Of a DNA stretch of 41,097 nucleotides, positions 1 through 8,931 are shown one piece after another. The stretch lies in NCBI GenBank assembly GCA_024402665.1, contig JAKSTI010000018.1, positions 1 through 41,097 of the forward strand, written 5' to 3'. Origin of the DNA: Treponema sp. GTDB taxonomy: Bacteria > Spirochaetota > Spirochaetia > Treponematales > Treponemataceae. The position numbers were made by a program, and so were the translations under genes. A model generated the notes under the pieces. It was not told the DNA's origin and made no database searches. It was given only the letters and a program-made list of their open reading frames with translations. Position 1 is the stretch's first letter, and every line of letters begins with the position of its first letter.

Positions 1-26
1 CGCTCTCTTGTGCGACGGTGATGACT

Positions 27-55
27 AATATATACTCTTATATAAAAAGTGTCAA
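27..55 (-). promoter_or_regulatory. Strong sigma-70 type promoter reading out of the left edge
   Basis: On the minus strand TTGACA (55-50) is followed after exactly 17 nt by TATATT (32-27), with A/T tracts upstream (about 56-135) that resemble an UP element. Transcription would start near position 20 and leave the window. Promoters this close to consensus often serve rRNA, tRNA or highly expressed genes; the product lies outside the window, so its identity is unknown. Confidence 0.6.
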
Positions 56-157
56 TAAAAATTTAAAAAAAATTATAAAAAAATACGAATTTTTTGCAAA
101 TTTTTTGAAATTTTTGTAACTTTTTTTAAATTTAACTTTTTTTGCCTGCCAATATTC

Positions 158-292
158 TGTGTTAGCGCTGTGAAAGGCCGTTAGGGCCACCGGAGAGGGC
201 AAATTTTTGCCCTTGAGGAGGCTGGAGCGAATGCGGAACCTGTAACATAGCGGCCCCGGCGGAGCGTAGCGGAGCTGGGGAAACACCCGTAT
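158..292. repeat. GC-rich dispersed repeat with hairpins
   Basis: A sharply GC-rich island in AT-rich surroundings. It contains an 8-bp-arm hairpin (AGGGCAAA / TTTGCCCT, about 197-215), a GGCC/GGCC hairpin and a CCCC...GGGG pair. The part at about 250-291 (AGCGGAGCT then GGGGAAACACCCG) resembles the reverse complement of the GC-rich block at 40960-41023, so the two look like members of one dispersed family in opposite orientation. An ORF runs through it on the minus strand, but it overlaps the promoter at 27-55 and has no recognisable domain. Confidence 0.5.
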
Positions 293-398
293 TTCTATTA
301 TTCAATATTTAAAGATACAGTTTAAATAGAGGTTTTTCTGTTGAATTTCTTTTTTTTGATTGATAACCTTGATGTTACATTTTTTTAAGGAGGAGATG

Positions 399-2216
399 AT
401 GGCTAATAAGTTGAATCTTGGGCGATATTTTAAGAAACATGCCCATTTGTATTTGATTGCGCTTCTTGCTATGGCTTTTAGTACCTGGCTTGATATGATT
501 GCGCCACTGATTGTTCAGCATATTGTTGATGATGTTCTGGTTGCCCACAATATTGAACCGTTGAAATTCCTTCTGATGGGAATTCTTGCGATTGGGATTG
601 GAAGATGTATTTTTCAATATACTAAGGAATTTTTGTGCGACTATAGTGGTTCGAAAATTGCTTCGGAAGTAAGAATTAATCTTTTTCAGAAAATTCAGAG
701 TTTGAGTGCCAATTTTTTTGACGGAATTAACTCTGGGGAATTGATGAGCCGTGTAAAAGACGATGTTGACCGTATCTGGGACATTGCGGCTTTTATGGGT
801 ATTTTGATGGCGGAAGTTGTGATTAGAACTGGTATTACTATGTTCTATTTGTTCCGCTTGAACTGGAAACTTGCTTTATTACCTACTATTGGAATGATTC
901 TTTCTGCTGTTATTGCGGTTTGTATGGAGATAAAGCTGGATCATGTTTATGGTGATATTGCTCAGGAGAATTCTGAACTGAATAACACTGCTGCTGAAAA
1001 TCTCGCGGGTGTTAGAACTGTTAAAGCTTTTGCGAGAGAGGATTTTGAACGTAAAAAGTTCCATAAGCATAATCAGAAGTATTATGAACTGAATATCAAT
1101 CAGTCTAAGATTTTTGTTCACTATAATCCTATGCTTCAGTTTATTACACGTCTTATGCCTGCAGTTTCGTTGATTCTTGGGGGACTTGCGGTTATTGCCA
1201 GTATGAATGGTGCTGATGAAGTTTCTGGTGGTGCTCTTGCTGTGGGAAGCTGGTTTAAAGTTGGCGATAAAATGACAATTGGTCAGCTTATGGCAGTTGT
1301 TCAGTATGTTGGAGGCATGATGTGGCCTATGGAAATGCTTGGATGGCTTACTAATGGTTTTTCAAGTGCTAAGGCCAGTGTAAAACGTCTTAATAAGATT
1401 TATGCGGAAACTCCTGATATTCTTGATGAAGGGGAACTTAAAGTTGAAGACGATGAGGCTTTAGGCGGAGCTTTATTCACTCCATTTGATATTTCTGGAG
1501 ATATTGCTTTTGAAAATGTTTCTTATAGAAGTGGCGACAGGGATATTTTAAAGGACGTGAACTTTGAAATTAAGGCGGGACAGACTCTTGGTATTATGGG
1601 AGCTACTGGTTCTGGAAAAACTACTATTATTAACCTGCTGAAGCGTATGTATGATGTGTCTGAAGGTGCTATTAAATTAGATGGTGTTGATATTCGTCAG
1701 CTTCCACTGCCTGCTTTAAGAAGATCTGTTGCCTGTGTTATGCAGGATATCTTTTTGTTTAGTGATTCTATTGATGGAAATATTAAACTTGGAGAAAGGG
1801 ATTCTATGAGTGAACCGACTGTTCGTATGGCTCTGGAAAAATCTCAGGCAGCTTCTTTTGTTGATAAAATGCCTGATGGTGCGGAAACTGTTATTGGTGA
1901 AAGAGGGGTTGGTTTAAGCGGCGGTCAGAAACAGAGAATTACGATTGCCAGAGCGTTGGCTAGAAAAACTCCTATTCTTGTTCTGGACGATTCTACTTCT
2001 GCTTTGGATACTGAGACTGAACAGGAAATTCAGGAAGTTTTGAATAATCTTCAGGGGATGACAAAAATTATTATTGGGCACCGAATCAGTAGTGTTCGCA
2101 AGGCTGATAAGATTATTGTTCTTGAAGGTGGAAAAATTGCTGAATCTGGTACTCACGATGAATTGGTAAAGGCCGGCGGGTTGTACAAAGAGACTTATGA
2201 TTCTCAGTACAACTAA
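399..2216 (+). CDS. ABC exporter half-transporter with degenerate ATPase site (BmrC/TM287-like)
   Basis: ATP-binding/permease protein of the heterodimeric multidrug or lipid exporter type, acting in the inner membrane. About six membrane segments fill residues 1-310, followed by a nucleotide-binding domain with Walker A GATGSGKTT (from residue 401), signature LSGGQ and H-loop IIIGHR. The Walker B reads LVLDDS: the catalytic Glu is replaced by Asp531, the known mark of the non-catalytic half in TM287/288 and BmrCD. The start at the second ATG of ATGATG is chosen because AAGGAGGAG sits just upstream; a TTG at 360 in frame lacks a ribosome site. The next gene, 60 nt downstream, supplies the partner half. 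Substrate cannot be told from sequence. Length of 605 aa is typical. Confidence 0.9.
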   Translation: MANKLNLGRYFKKHAHLYLIALLAMAFSTWLDMIAPLIVQHIVDDVLVAHNIEPLKFLLMGILAIGIGRCIFQYTKEFLCDYSGSKIASEVRINLFQKIQSLSANFFDGINSGELMSRVKDDVDRIWDIAAFMGILMAEVVIRTGITMFYLFRLNWKLALLPTIGMILSAVIAVCMEIKLDHVYGDIAQENSELNNTAAENLAGVRTVKAFAREDFERKKFHKHNQKYYELNINQSKIFVHYNPMLQFITRLMPAVSLILGGLAVIASMNGADEVSGGALAVGSWFKVGDKMTIGQLMAVVQYVGGMMWPMEMLGWLTNGFSSAKASVKRLNKIYAETPDILDEGELKVEDDEALGGALFTPFDISGDIAFENVSYRSGDRDILKDVNFEIKAGQTLGIMGATGSGKTTIINLLKRMYDVSEGAIKLDGVDIRQLPLPALRRSVACVMQDIFLFSDSIDGNIKLGERDSMSEPTVRMALEKSQAASFVDKMPDGAETVIGERGVGLSGGQKQRITIARALARKTPILVLDDSTSALDTETEQEIQEVLNNLQGMTKIIIGHRISSVRKADKIIVLEGGKIAESGTHDELVKAGGLYKETYDSQYN

Positions 2217-2276
2217 TTGTTCAACTAATTAATTAACTGATTGTTCAACTGATTATTGGGGGAAATTGATTTTACT

Positions 2277-4046
2277 ATGGCTATTAATAGTTATAAAGAA
2301 GATGAAAAACTTGTAAAAAAGTCTAAATTTGCAACTATGCCCCGTCTGTTTAAATATTTGTTCAAATATAAGGGGCGAATTGCTGTTGTATTTTTACTGA
2401 TGGCTTTTGGTACGGTGGTTGATTTAATTAACCCTTTGATGATGGAACGGGCTATTGATGATTATATTGTTCCTGGGAAAATTCCTGGGCTTCTTAAGAT
2501 TATGGGAATTTATATTGCGCTGAACGTTACTATGGTTCTTGCAATTAAACTCCGCATGCTTTTGATGGCTAAAACAAGTAATAAAGTTATTCAGAATTTA
2601 AGACAGGAATTATATGATCATATTCAGAAGCTTGATTTGAAATTTTTTGATTCACGTCCTTCTGGAAAAATTCTTGCCCGTATTATTGGTGACACAAACT
2701 CTTTGAAAGATATTATAGAAAATTGTGTTACTACTCTTATTCCAAACCTGATTACTGTAATTGCTGTTATGGTGATTATGTTTGTAAAGAATGCAAAACT
2801 TGCACTGGCGGCTTTGTGCAGTCTTCCTGTTATGATTGTGGGGATTTTCCTTATTTCAGTTATGGCAGAAAAGCACTGGAAAGCTAAACGTCAGAAATCT
2901 TCTAATATGAATGCGTTTATTAATGAAGATTTAAGTGGAATCAAGATTATTCAGAGTTTTAGGGCTGAAGATGAAACTGATAAAACTTTTCAGAGTCTTG
3001 TTTGGGCTGACAGAAAAGAATTTATTCGTGCTGTAAGATGGTGCGATGCCTTTGGTTCATGGATTGATATCTGCTGGAGCGTAGGCACAATGGGACTTTA
3101 CCTTGTTGGTATTATGTTCCTTGGTATTGATAACGTTTCTATTGGTACTTACATTGCTTTTGGAGCTTACGTTGGATCTTTCTGGCAGCCTATTATGAAC
3201 TTAAGCAATTTTTACAATCAGTTTGTAAATGCTGCTAGTGGAGCAGAACGTATCTTTGAAATCATGGATACAGAACCTCATGTTACTGATGTGGCTGATG
3301 CTGAAAAAATGCCTGATATCAAAGGTGAAGTAGAGTTCAAGGATGTTACTTTCTCTTACGACGGAGAAATTGATGTTTTGAAATCTGTAAGTTTTAAGGT
3401 AAAACCTGGTGAAACTATTGCCCTTGTTGGACCTACTGGAGCAGGAAAATCTACTGTTGTAAACCTGGTGAGCCGTTTTTATGACATTCAAAGCGGACAG
3501 ATTATTATTGATGGAAAAAACATCCATGATGTTCAGCTTGAAAGTTTACGAACTCAGATGGGTATAATGACTCAGGATAATTACATTTTTAGTGGTACAA
3601 TCCGTGAAAATATTGCATATGGTCGTCTTGATGCTACTGAAGAAGAAATTGTTGCTGCGGCTAAGGCTGTTCATGCTGATGACTTTATTCGCAATCTTGA
3701 AAATGGATATGACACTAAACTCACTGCCCGTGGTGGTGAATTAAGTAATGGTCAGAGACAGCTTGTTGCTTTTGCAAGAACTATGCTTAGTATGCCTCGA
3801 ATCCTGATTCTTGATGAAGCTACTTCAAGTATTGATACAAAAACTGAACTGCTTGTTCAGGCTGGAATCAGTGAAATGTTGAAAGGTAGAACTAGTTTTG
3901 TTATTGCACATAGACTTTCTACTATTCAAAATGCTGACAGAATCTTTGTTATTGATAAAGGCGGCATTGTAGAAAGCGGAACTCCTGATGAACTTATGAA
4001 GAGTAAGGGCGCTTACTATAATCTTTATACAAAACAGTTTGCATAA
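2277..4046 (+). CDS. ABC exporter half-transporter, catalytic partner (BmrD/TM288-like)
   Basis: Second half of the heterodimeric exporter. Membrane domain about residues 30-320; nucleotide-binding domain with Walker A GPTGAGKST (from 385), Q-loop region MTQDNYIFSG, a deviant signature LSNGQ (489-493) in place of LSGGQ, Walker B ILILDE with the catalytic Glu514 present, and H-loop IAHR. The intact Glu here plus deviant signature, against Asp plus LSGGQ in the upstream partner, gives one consensus and one degenerate ATP site, as established for TM287/288. An ATG at 2277 is chosen over the in-frame TTG at 2256; a GGGGGA purine run lies rather far upstream (about 14 nt), so the exact start is less certain. 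The operon ends at the terminator at 4110-4160. Confidence 0.9.
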   Translation: MAINSYKEDEKLVKKSKFATMPRLFKYLFKYKGRIAVVFLLMAFGTVVDLINPLMMERAIDDYIVPGKIPGLLKIMGIYIALNVTMVLAIKLRMLLMAKTSNKVIQNLRQELYDHIQKLDLKFFDSRPSGKILARIIGDTNSLKDIIENCVTTLIPNLITVIAVMVIMFVKNAKLALAALCSLPVMIVGIFLISVMAEKHWKAKRQKSSNMNAFINEDLSGIKIIQSFRAEDETDKTFQSLVWADRKEFIRAVRWCDAFGSWIDICWSVGTMGLYLVGIMFLGIDNVSIGTYIAFGAYVGSFWQPIMNLSNFYNQFVNAASGAERIFEIMDTEPHVTDVADAEKMPDIKGEVEFKDVTFSYDGEIDVLKSVSFKVKPGETIALVGPTGAGKSTVVNLVSRFYDIQSGQIIIDGKNIHDVQLESLRTQMGIMTQDNYIFSGTIRENIAYGRLDATEEEIVAAAKAVHADDFIRNLENGYDTKLTARGGELSNGQRQLVAFARTMLSMPRILILDEATSSIDTKTELLVQAGISEMLKGRTSFVIAHRLSTIQNADRIFVIDKGGIVESGTPDELMKSKGAYYNLYTKQFA

Positions 4047-4109
4047 ATAGACTTATCTGAATTCAGGCAGGCTTATTCTGCAAAAATTTATTCTATTCAT
4101 GAAGATAAA

Positions 4110-4160
4110 AATCCTATTTTTACCACCAGTTGTGGTGGTAGAATTAGGATTGTATTATTT
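4110..4160 (+). terminator. Intrinsic terminator of the ABC exporter operon
   Basis: Nested stem: AATCCTA (4110-4116) pairs with TAGGATT (4145-4151) and the inner ACCACCA pairs with TGGTGGT around a short loop; a T-rich stretch follows. It lies between the stop of the exporter pair and the next gene. Confidence 0.75.
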
Positions 4161-4183
4161 TAAACACATAATAAGAGGTCTTT

Positions 4184-6196
4184 ATGCAGATTTTTGTTGA
4201 TGCAAATGTAAAACGCAGTGGTAACGGTTCTAAGGAATATCCTTTTAAAAGAATTACTGAAGCTGCGAAAATTGCAAAACCGGGGGATGAAGTATTAGTT
4301 GAACCTGGTATTTACCGTGAATATGTTGATCCTGTGAACGCTGGTACTGAAGATGCCAGAATTACTTATCGTTCTACAAAAATGAGGGGTGCTACAATTA
4401 CTGGTAGTGAACCTGTAAAAAACTGGTCTAACTACAAAGGAAATGTTTGGGTAGCACGTATTCCTAACGGCATTTTTGGAGATTACAATCCTTATACAAC
4501 ATTAGTAAGTGGTGACTGGTTCATTGCTACTTATATTGCACATACTGGTGATGTTTTCTTAAACGGAAAATCTATGTATGAAGCCACAACTCTTGATGGT
4601 GTTGAAAAGCCTGTTGTTTATGAAAAATCATGGGATCCTGACTTTACTGTATACACCTGGTATACCGAACAGGATGCTGCAACAAACGAAACAATTATTT
4701 ATGCAAACTTCCAGGGAAAAGATCCTAACAAAGAAAATGTAGAAATTACAGTTCGTGAAAACTGCTTCTACCCTTCTAAAGAGGGAGTTGGATATATTAC
4801 ATTAAGCGGCTTTGTTGTAAAACAGGCTGCAACTCAGTGGGCTCCTCCAACAGCATATCAGGAAGGAATGATTGGTCCACACTGGTCAAAAGGATGGATT
4901 ATTGAAGACTGTGAAGTTTCTGATTCAAAATGTTCTGGTATTTCTTTGGGAAAATACAAACAGCCAAACAACGACAATAAGTGGCTCCATTGGAAATTTA
5001 AAGATGGTACTCAGACAGAACGCGACAACATCTGTCAGGCTCAGATTGAAGGCTGGACAAAAGAAAGAATCGGTTCTCACATTATCCGCCGCTGTGATAT
5101 TCACGATTGTGGTCAGACTGGTATTGTAGGTCATCTTGGTGGAGTTTTCTCAATTATCGAAGACAATCATATTCATCATATTAATAACAAACAGAATCTT
5201 GCAGGGGCTGAAATTGGCGGTATTAAAATGCATGCCGCAATTGACGTTATTATCCGCAGAAATCACTTTCACAACTGTACACGCGGTTTGTGGTTAGACT
5301 GGCAGGCTCAGGGAACACGCGTTTCTCAGAACTTATTCCACGATAACTGTCTTCCATCTGATTTTAATGCAAACATGAAAAACAGTGACGCTCTTGGTGA
5401 AGATATCTTTATTGAAGTTTCACATGGTCCAACATTGCTTGATAACAATATTCTTCTTTCCGATCACGCTGTAAAATTGCCAACTCAGGGTGTAGCAATG
5501 GTTCACAACTTGATTCACGGAAGCTTTACAGCTGTAGGACGCGGTGTTTTGAATGGTTCTTTGACTCAAAAATCTCCTCGTTATACTCCATATCATGTTA
5601 AACATCGCACAGAAATTATGGGCTTTATGACAATTCTTCATGGAGATGCCCGCTTCTATAACAATATCTTTGTTCAGAAAGCAAAACGTCCAGGAATGGA
5701 AGAAATTCAGGCTGCAAACGTAAATAACGAATGGACTGATGCAAATCTTACTTGTGGTACTGTTCCTTACGATTCTTATCCAACTTATGAAGAATGGGTA
5801 AAACAGTTTGACGGATACTGTGGTATGGGTTCTCCAGCAAGTGACCGTTATTATAATCCACTTCCTGTTTGGGCTGCCGGAAACGTTTATTGTAATGGCG
5901 CTGTTCCAATGAAAAAAGAAACAGATGCTGTTGTTTGTGATGATAAAGTTTCAATCAAGCTTGTTGAAAAAGACGGAAAATACACACTTGAAACTAATTT
6001 GTATGAATGCCTTAAAAAGACTGATGCCAAAATGATTTCTACAGAAGTTTTGGGTATGGCTTTTGAACCAGAACAGATGTATGAAAATCCTGATGGAAGT
6101 CCTATTATTTTTGATTCAGACTACTTTGGCGAACACAGAAATGTGAATCCTAAAGTTGGTCCATTTGAAAATGGGAAAAAGAAAATTGATTTGTAA
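4184..6196 (+). CDS. GH120-family beta-xylosidase, cytosolic
   Basis: Right-handed beta-helix glycosidase resembling the GH120 beta-xylosidase XylC of Thermoanaerobacterium along its whole length: N-terminal helix-repeat start (FVDANVKRSGNGSKEYPF, PGDEVLVEPGIYRE), WAPPTAYQ..MIGPHWSKGWIIEDCE, IGSHIIRR, GIVGHLGGVFS, and the two catalytic segments RGLWLDWQAQGTRVS with Asp372 (nucleophile in the family) and DIFIEVSHGP with Glu411 (acid/base). It would release xylose from xylo-oligosaccharides. There is no signal peptide, so it acts in the cytoplasm on imported oligomers. GAGG lies 7 nt before the ATG. No xylose isomerase, kinase or transporter gene is beside it, though an ABC exporter pair precedes it across a terminator. 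Identification rests on recalled family sequence; activity could extend to related pentosides. Confidence 0.8.
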   Translation: MQIFVDANVKRSGNGSKEYPFKRITEAAKIAKPGDEVLVEPGIYREYVDPVNAGTEDARITYRSTKMRGATITGSEPVKNWSNYKGNVWVARIPNGIFGDYNPYTTLVSGDWFIATYIAHTGDVFLNGKSMYEATTLDGVEKPVVYEKSWDPDFTVYTWYTEQDAATNETIIYANFQGKDPNKENVEITVRENCFYPSKEGVGYITLSGFVVKQAATQWAPPTAYQEGMIGPHWSKGWIIEDCEVSDSKCSGISLGKYKQPNNDNKWLHWKFKDGTQTERDNICQAQIEGWTKERIGSHIIRRCDIHDCGQTGIVGHLGGVFSIIEDNHIHHINNKQNLAGAEIGGIKMHAAIDVIIRRNHFHNCTRGLWLDWQAQGTRVSQNLFHDNCLPSDFNANMKNSDALGEDIFIEVSHGPTLLDNNILLSDHAVKLPTQGVAMVHNLIHGSFTAVGRGVLNGSLTQKSPRYTPYHVKHRTEIMGFMTILHGDARFYNNIFVQKAKRPGMEEIQAANVNNEWTDANLTCGTVPYDSYPTYEEWVKQFDGYCGMGSPASDRYYNPLPVWAAGNVYCNGAVPMKKETDAVVCDDKVSIKLVEKDGKYTLETNLYECLKKTDAKMISTEVLGMAFEPEQMYENPDGSPIIFDSDYFGEHRNVNPKVGPFENGKKKIDL

Positions 6197-6197
6197 C

Positions 6198-6226
6198 TTC
6201 AAATTCTAAATAAAAAAAGCTATTAT
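6198..6226 (+). promoter_or_regulatory. Promoter placing the start of transcription at the ybaK start codon
   Basis: TTCAAA (6198-6203), 17 nt, TATTAT (6221-6226), then only 6 nt to the ATG at 6233. No Shine-Dalgarno is visible, so a leaderless mRNA is inferred. Confidence 0.45.
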
Positions 6227-6232
6227 GTTCTC

Positions 6233-6721
6233 ATGACTAAAACAAATGCTATGCGAATTCTTGAAGGGGCAAAAATCCCTTTTGAAGTTAGTTCCTATGA
6301 TGATGACGGCGAGCACGAACTTGCAAAAGGCGCTGCGGTACGAATGGCAGAAAAACTTGGTGTTGAACCAGGAATGGTTTTTAAAACCATTGTTATGAGA
6401 ACAGAAAGCAAGGAAATCTGCGTATTTTGTCAGAGCGCCGAATGTGAAATCAATTTGAAGAAGGCTAGAAATGCTGCTGGATGCAAAGAGATTTCTCCTG
6501 TAAAACCAGAAGAATTGCTTGGTTTAACAGGGTACATTCGGGGTGGCTGCACACCAATTGGAATGAAGCGTAAATTCAGAACTTTCATTGATGAACAGAT
6601 TATTCTTTATGATCAGGTTTGTATCAGTGGAGGTCAGCGTGGCATTCAAATCAAAATCAAACCAAATGACTTAATTAAAATTACTGATGCTACTGTGTGC
6701 GATTTAGCACTGGAAAGTTAG
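6233..6721 (+). CDS. ybaK: Cys-tRNA(Pro)/Cys-tRNA(Cys) deacylase, YbaK family
   Basis: A 162-aa single-domain editing protein of the YbaK/EbsC group, which in other bacteria hydrolyses Cys-tRNA(Pro) made in error by prolyl-tRNA synthetase. Visible hallmarks are the start TNAMRILEGAKIPFE, the HELAKGAAVRMAEKLGV segment, VFKTIV with the family-essential lysine at Lys51, CEINLKKA, and GYIRGGCTPIGMKRKF. The length matches the family. It starts a two-gene unit with NAD synthetase 20 nt downstream; no functional link is evident. A -10 hexamer 6 nt upstream and no ribosome site suggest leaderless translation. Confidence 0.9.
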   Translation: MTKTNAMRILEGAKIPFEVSSYDDDGEHELAKGAAVRMAEKLGVEPGMVFKTIVMRTESKEICVFCQSAECEINLKKARNAAGCKEISPVKPEELLGLTGYIRGGCTPIGMKRKFRTFIDEQIILYDQVCISGGQRGIQIKIKPNDLIKITDATVCDLALES

Positions 6722-6741
6722 TGTCGGGTTATGGAGGCTGT

Positions 6742-7515
6742 ATGAAAGAATACAAATTTGATGTTGCAAAAATTACAGATGAAGTTGTTGCATGGATTTC
6801 AAACTGGATTAAGGCAAATGGTAATGATGAGACTAAAGTTGTTGTAGGAATTTCTGGAGGAAAAGATTCTTCTGTTGTTTCTGCACTTCTTGTAAAAGCT
6901 CTTGGAAAAGACCGGGTTATTGGTGTAATGATGCCAAACGGTATTCAGAAAGACATTAGTGATTCTAAACAAATAGCAGAATTTCTTGGAATTAAAAACT
7001 ACACAATTAATATTAACGGAGCTTACGAAGGACTTGTTTCTGCATTTAAAGAAAGTGGAATAAGTGATTTTGGCTCTGTATTTACTACAAATACCCCTGC
7101 CCGCTTAAGAATGACTACTTTGTATGGAGTTGGTGCTGCAACTGGCAACTGTCGTGTTGTAAATACCTGCAATCTTAGTGAAGACATTGTTGGTTATTCA
7201 ACTTTTTATGGTGATGCAGCAGGGGACTTTGCACCAATCAATAAACTTACAACAGAAGAAGTCATAGCTATTGGTGATTATCTTGGATTACCATCTAACC
7301 TTACTCACAAAGCACCTTCTGATGGAATGTGTGGTAAAACTGATGAAGATAATCTTGGATTCACATATCATGAAGTAAACGAACTTGCCAGAAAAAATGA
7401 GGCAGGTCCTAACGCACAAAAGATTCAGGCTAAATTCAAGGCCAATAAATTTAAGATTAATATTATTGACCTGCCTTGTTATGTGCCAGACCTGCCTTTA
7501 TATTTTGAATTCTAG
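6742..7515 (+). CDS. nadE: NH3-dependent NAD+ synthetase
   Basis: Final step of NAD biosynthesis: ATP-dependent amidation of nicotinate adenine dinucleotide. The protein of 257 aa has the N-type ATP pyrophosphatase P-loop GISGGKDSS near residue 36, TNTPARLRMTTLYGVGA, CNLSEDIVGYSTFYGDAAGDFAPI and the substrate-loop region KAPSDGMCGKTDEDNLGFTY. It lacks the N-terminal nitrilase (glutaminase) domain, so it uses ammonia. The start ATG at 6742 is preceded by GGAGG at 6733-6737; the ORF extends further upstream into ybaK but without a ribosome site. It ends at a hairpin shared with the convergent gene. Confidence 0.95.
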   Translation: MKEYKFDVAKITDEVVAWISNWIKANGNDETKVVVGISGGKDSSVVSALLVKALGKDRVIGVMMPNGIQKDISDSKQIAEFLGIKNYTININGAYEGLVSAFKESGISDFGSVFTTNTPARLRMTTLYGVGAATGNCRVVNTCNLSEDIVGYSTFYGDAAGDFAPINKLTTEEVIAIGDYLGLPSNLTHKAPSDGMCGKTDEDNLGFTYHEVNELARKNEAGPNAQKIQAKFKANKFKINIIDLPCYVPDLPLYFEF

Positions 7516-7536
7516 TTTTCAGTAAAACTTAGAATT
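7508..7536. terminator. Bidirectional terminator between convergent genes
   Basis: Inverted repeat AATTCTA(-)GTTTT / AAAACTTAGAATT with a CAGT loop and one bulge. It overlaps the last codons of nadE and of the convergent barrel gene, with T runs on both sides. Confidence 0.55.
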
Positions 7537-8911
7537 TTCCGCCGCCAAGTTTTGCTGTGATTTTCATGGCAACTTTTGGTTTACTGTCTACTGCTTCCCA
7601 TGTAAGATATGGACCGGCACTAACAGTAAAGGCGGAAACTGGTGAATAATTCAACATTGCTGAAGTTGTAATGCTATTAAGAGGAATATCCTGCATTGCA
7701 TCTTTTAATGCTGAATTTATCTCACCCTTTCCATAATTAATCATACCAAAAACAGTTGCAGTAACATCTGTTGTTCCAAATATTCTTCCAAAATTTGCTA
7801 CCACTGCAAAATTGTGTCCGGCTGTAACGTAATAATGAGCAAAATCTACATCATTACCATCATAATAATACTGAGCAGCAAGTGTAATTGAAGGTTCCTT
7901 CCAGAAGTAACTAAAACCTACTGTAGCCTGAACAATATTTGTTTTGCTGTCTGTTTTTGCATTTGGAACAAGAATCATTGCCAGCATTGGATTATAAGGT
8001 TTCCATTCGGCATCTGCTCCATACTGATATACGAATTCACCAAAGAAACTTACTTTTTGAAGACTTCCAGAAGCTGTAAACATTACTTTTGGTGCACTGT
8101 CATATTTATAAAAACCGCCTACTCCAAGTTCCCAGTTACCAATAACGATATCTGCTTTTCCGGCAAATCCTGTGTCTCTTAAAAGAGGGTTCTGATAATC
8201 TGATGTTGGGATTACATAAAGCCACAAACAGTTCTGAGTTCCAGGGAATGTAATCTGTGTGCGAAGGTTTAATGCACCGTCTACCTGTTCAGAAACATTT
8301 TCAGGATCGATTGATGAAGTATTAATCATATCGCTGACTGGACTGAAGAAGTATCCTGTTCCCCAGGTTACAGTATGAAGTCCAAAGCGGAAAAAGGCTC
8401 TGTCGGCTACAGAAAAATCTGTGAATAATTCCTTAATCTGAATGTAGTCAGAAAAAGATGCATTAACCTTCTTTCCCATAATAATTCCGTTTTCATCAAA
8501 TCCTAATGGGAGATCTGATTCATTTTTATTTACATAAGCACTTATTTTTGAACCAAAAGGATATGCAACGCCAAATTTTGTATACATGCGCAATGTCTGA
8601 GTTGGTCTTGCGTCAACAGTAAGGAATGCACTGACTGTTGGTGTTAATGTTGTGTTCTTCAAATTCTCACCAAAGTCATCTGAATCTTCTGCCCACAAAG
8701 TTGTAGTTGTGCCTAAAGAAGTTGAAAAAAGTCCGCCGATTTTAATTGAACCATTTTCAAAAAGAGTACCATGAGATAAGTCATAGTCTCCACTTATATT
8801 TTCATCCTGTTCTATAATGCCATCATCAAAGAAAAAATCTTCATCTGACTGTGCAAAAACTGACGCAGCCAATAAAACGGCAATTGCAGAAAAAACAACT
8901 GATTTTTTCAT
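7529..8911 (-). CDS. Probable outer-membrane beta-barrel protein of the Lol-like operon
   Basis: A 460-aa exported protein with a clean signal peptide (MKKSVVFSAIAVLLAASVFA, cleavage before QSDED), then a strongly acidic stretch, then alternating hydrophobic/aromatic strands typical of a barrel, and a C-terminal Phe (LGGGKF) as expected for BAM-inserted proteins. I do not recognise a named family with certainty. It is the last gene of a five-gene operon, 20 nt after the LolA-like gene, with a GAGG ribosome site. Its position suggests it is either the outer-membrane partner or the main client of the export machine encoded upstream. A generic porin is the alternative. Confidence 0.65.
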   Translation of the reverse strand: MKKSVVFSAIAVLLAASVFAQSDEDFFFDDGIIEQDENISGDYDLSHGTLFENGSIKIGGLFSTSLGTTTTLWAEDSDDFGENLKNTTLTPTVSAFLTVDARPTQTLRMYTKFGVAYPFGSKISAYVNKNESDLPLGFDENGIIMGKKVNASFSDYIQIKELFTDFSVADRAFFRFGLHTVTWGTGYFFSPVSDMINTSSIDPENVSEQVDGALNLRTQITFPGTQNCLWLYVIPTSDYQNPLLRDTGFAGKADIVIGNWELGVGGFYKYDSAPKVMFTASGSLQKVSFFGEFVYQYGADAEWKPYNPMLAMILVPNAKTDSKTNIVQATVGFSYFWKEPSITLAAQYYYDGNDVDFAHYYVTAGHNFAVVANFGRIFGTTDVTATVFGMINYGKGEINSALKDAMQDIPLNSITTSAMLNYSPVSAFTVSAGPYLTWEAVDSKPKVAMKITAKLGGGKF

Positions 8912-8931
8912 AACAACCTCAATTTTTTAAA

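Noticed and set aside
38..286. Minus-strand ORF of 82 codons at the left edge
   Set aside because: It runs through the GC-rich repeat and over a strong promoter, has no ribosome site, and its C-terminal part is low-complexity Lys/Phe from the A/T tract.
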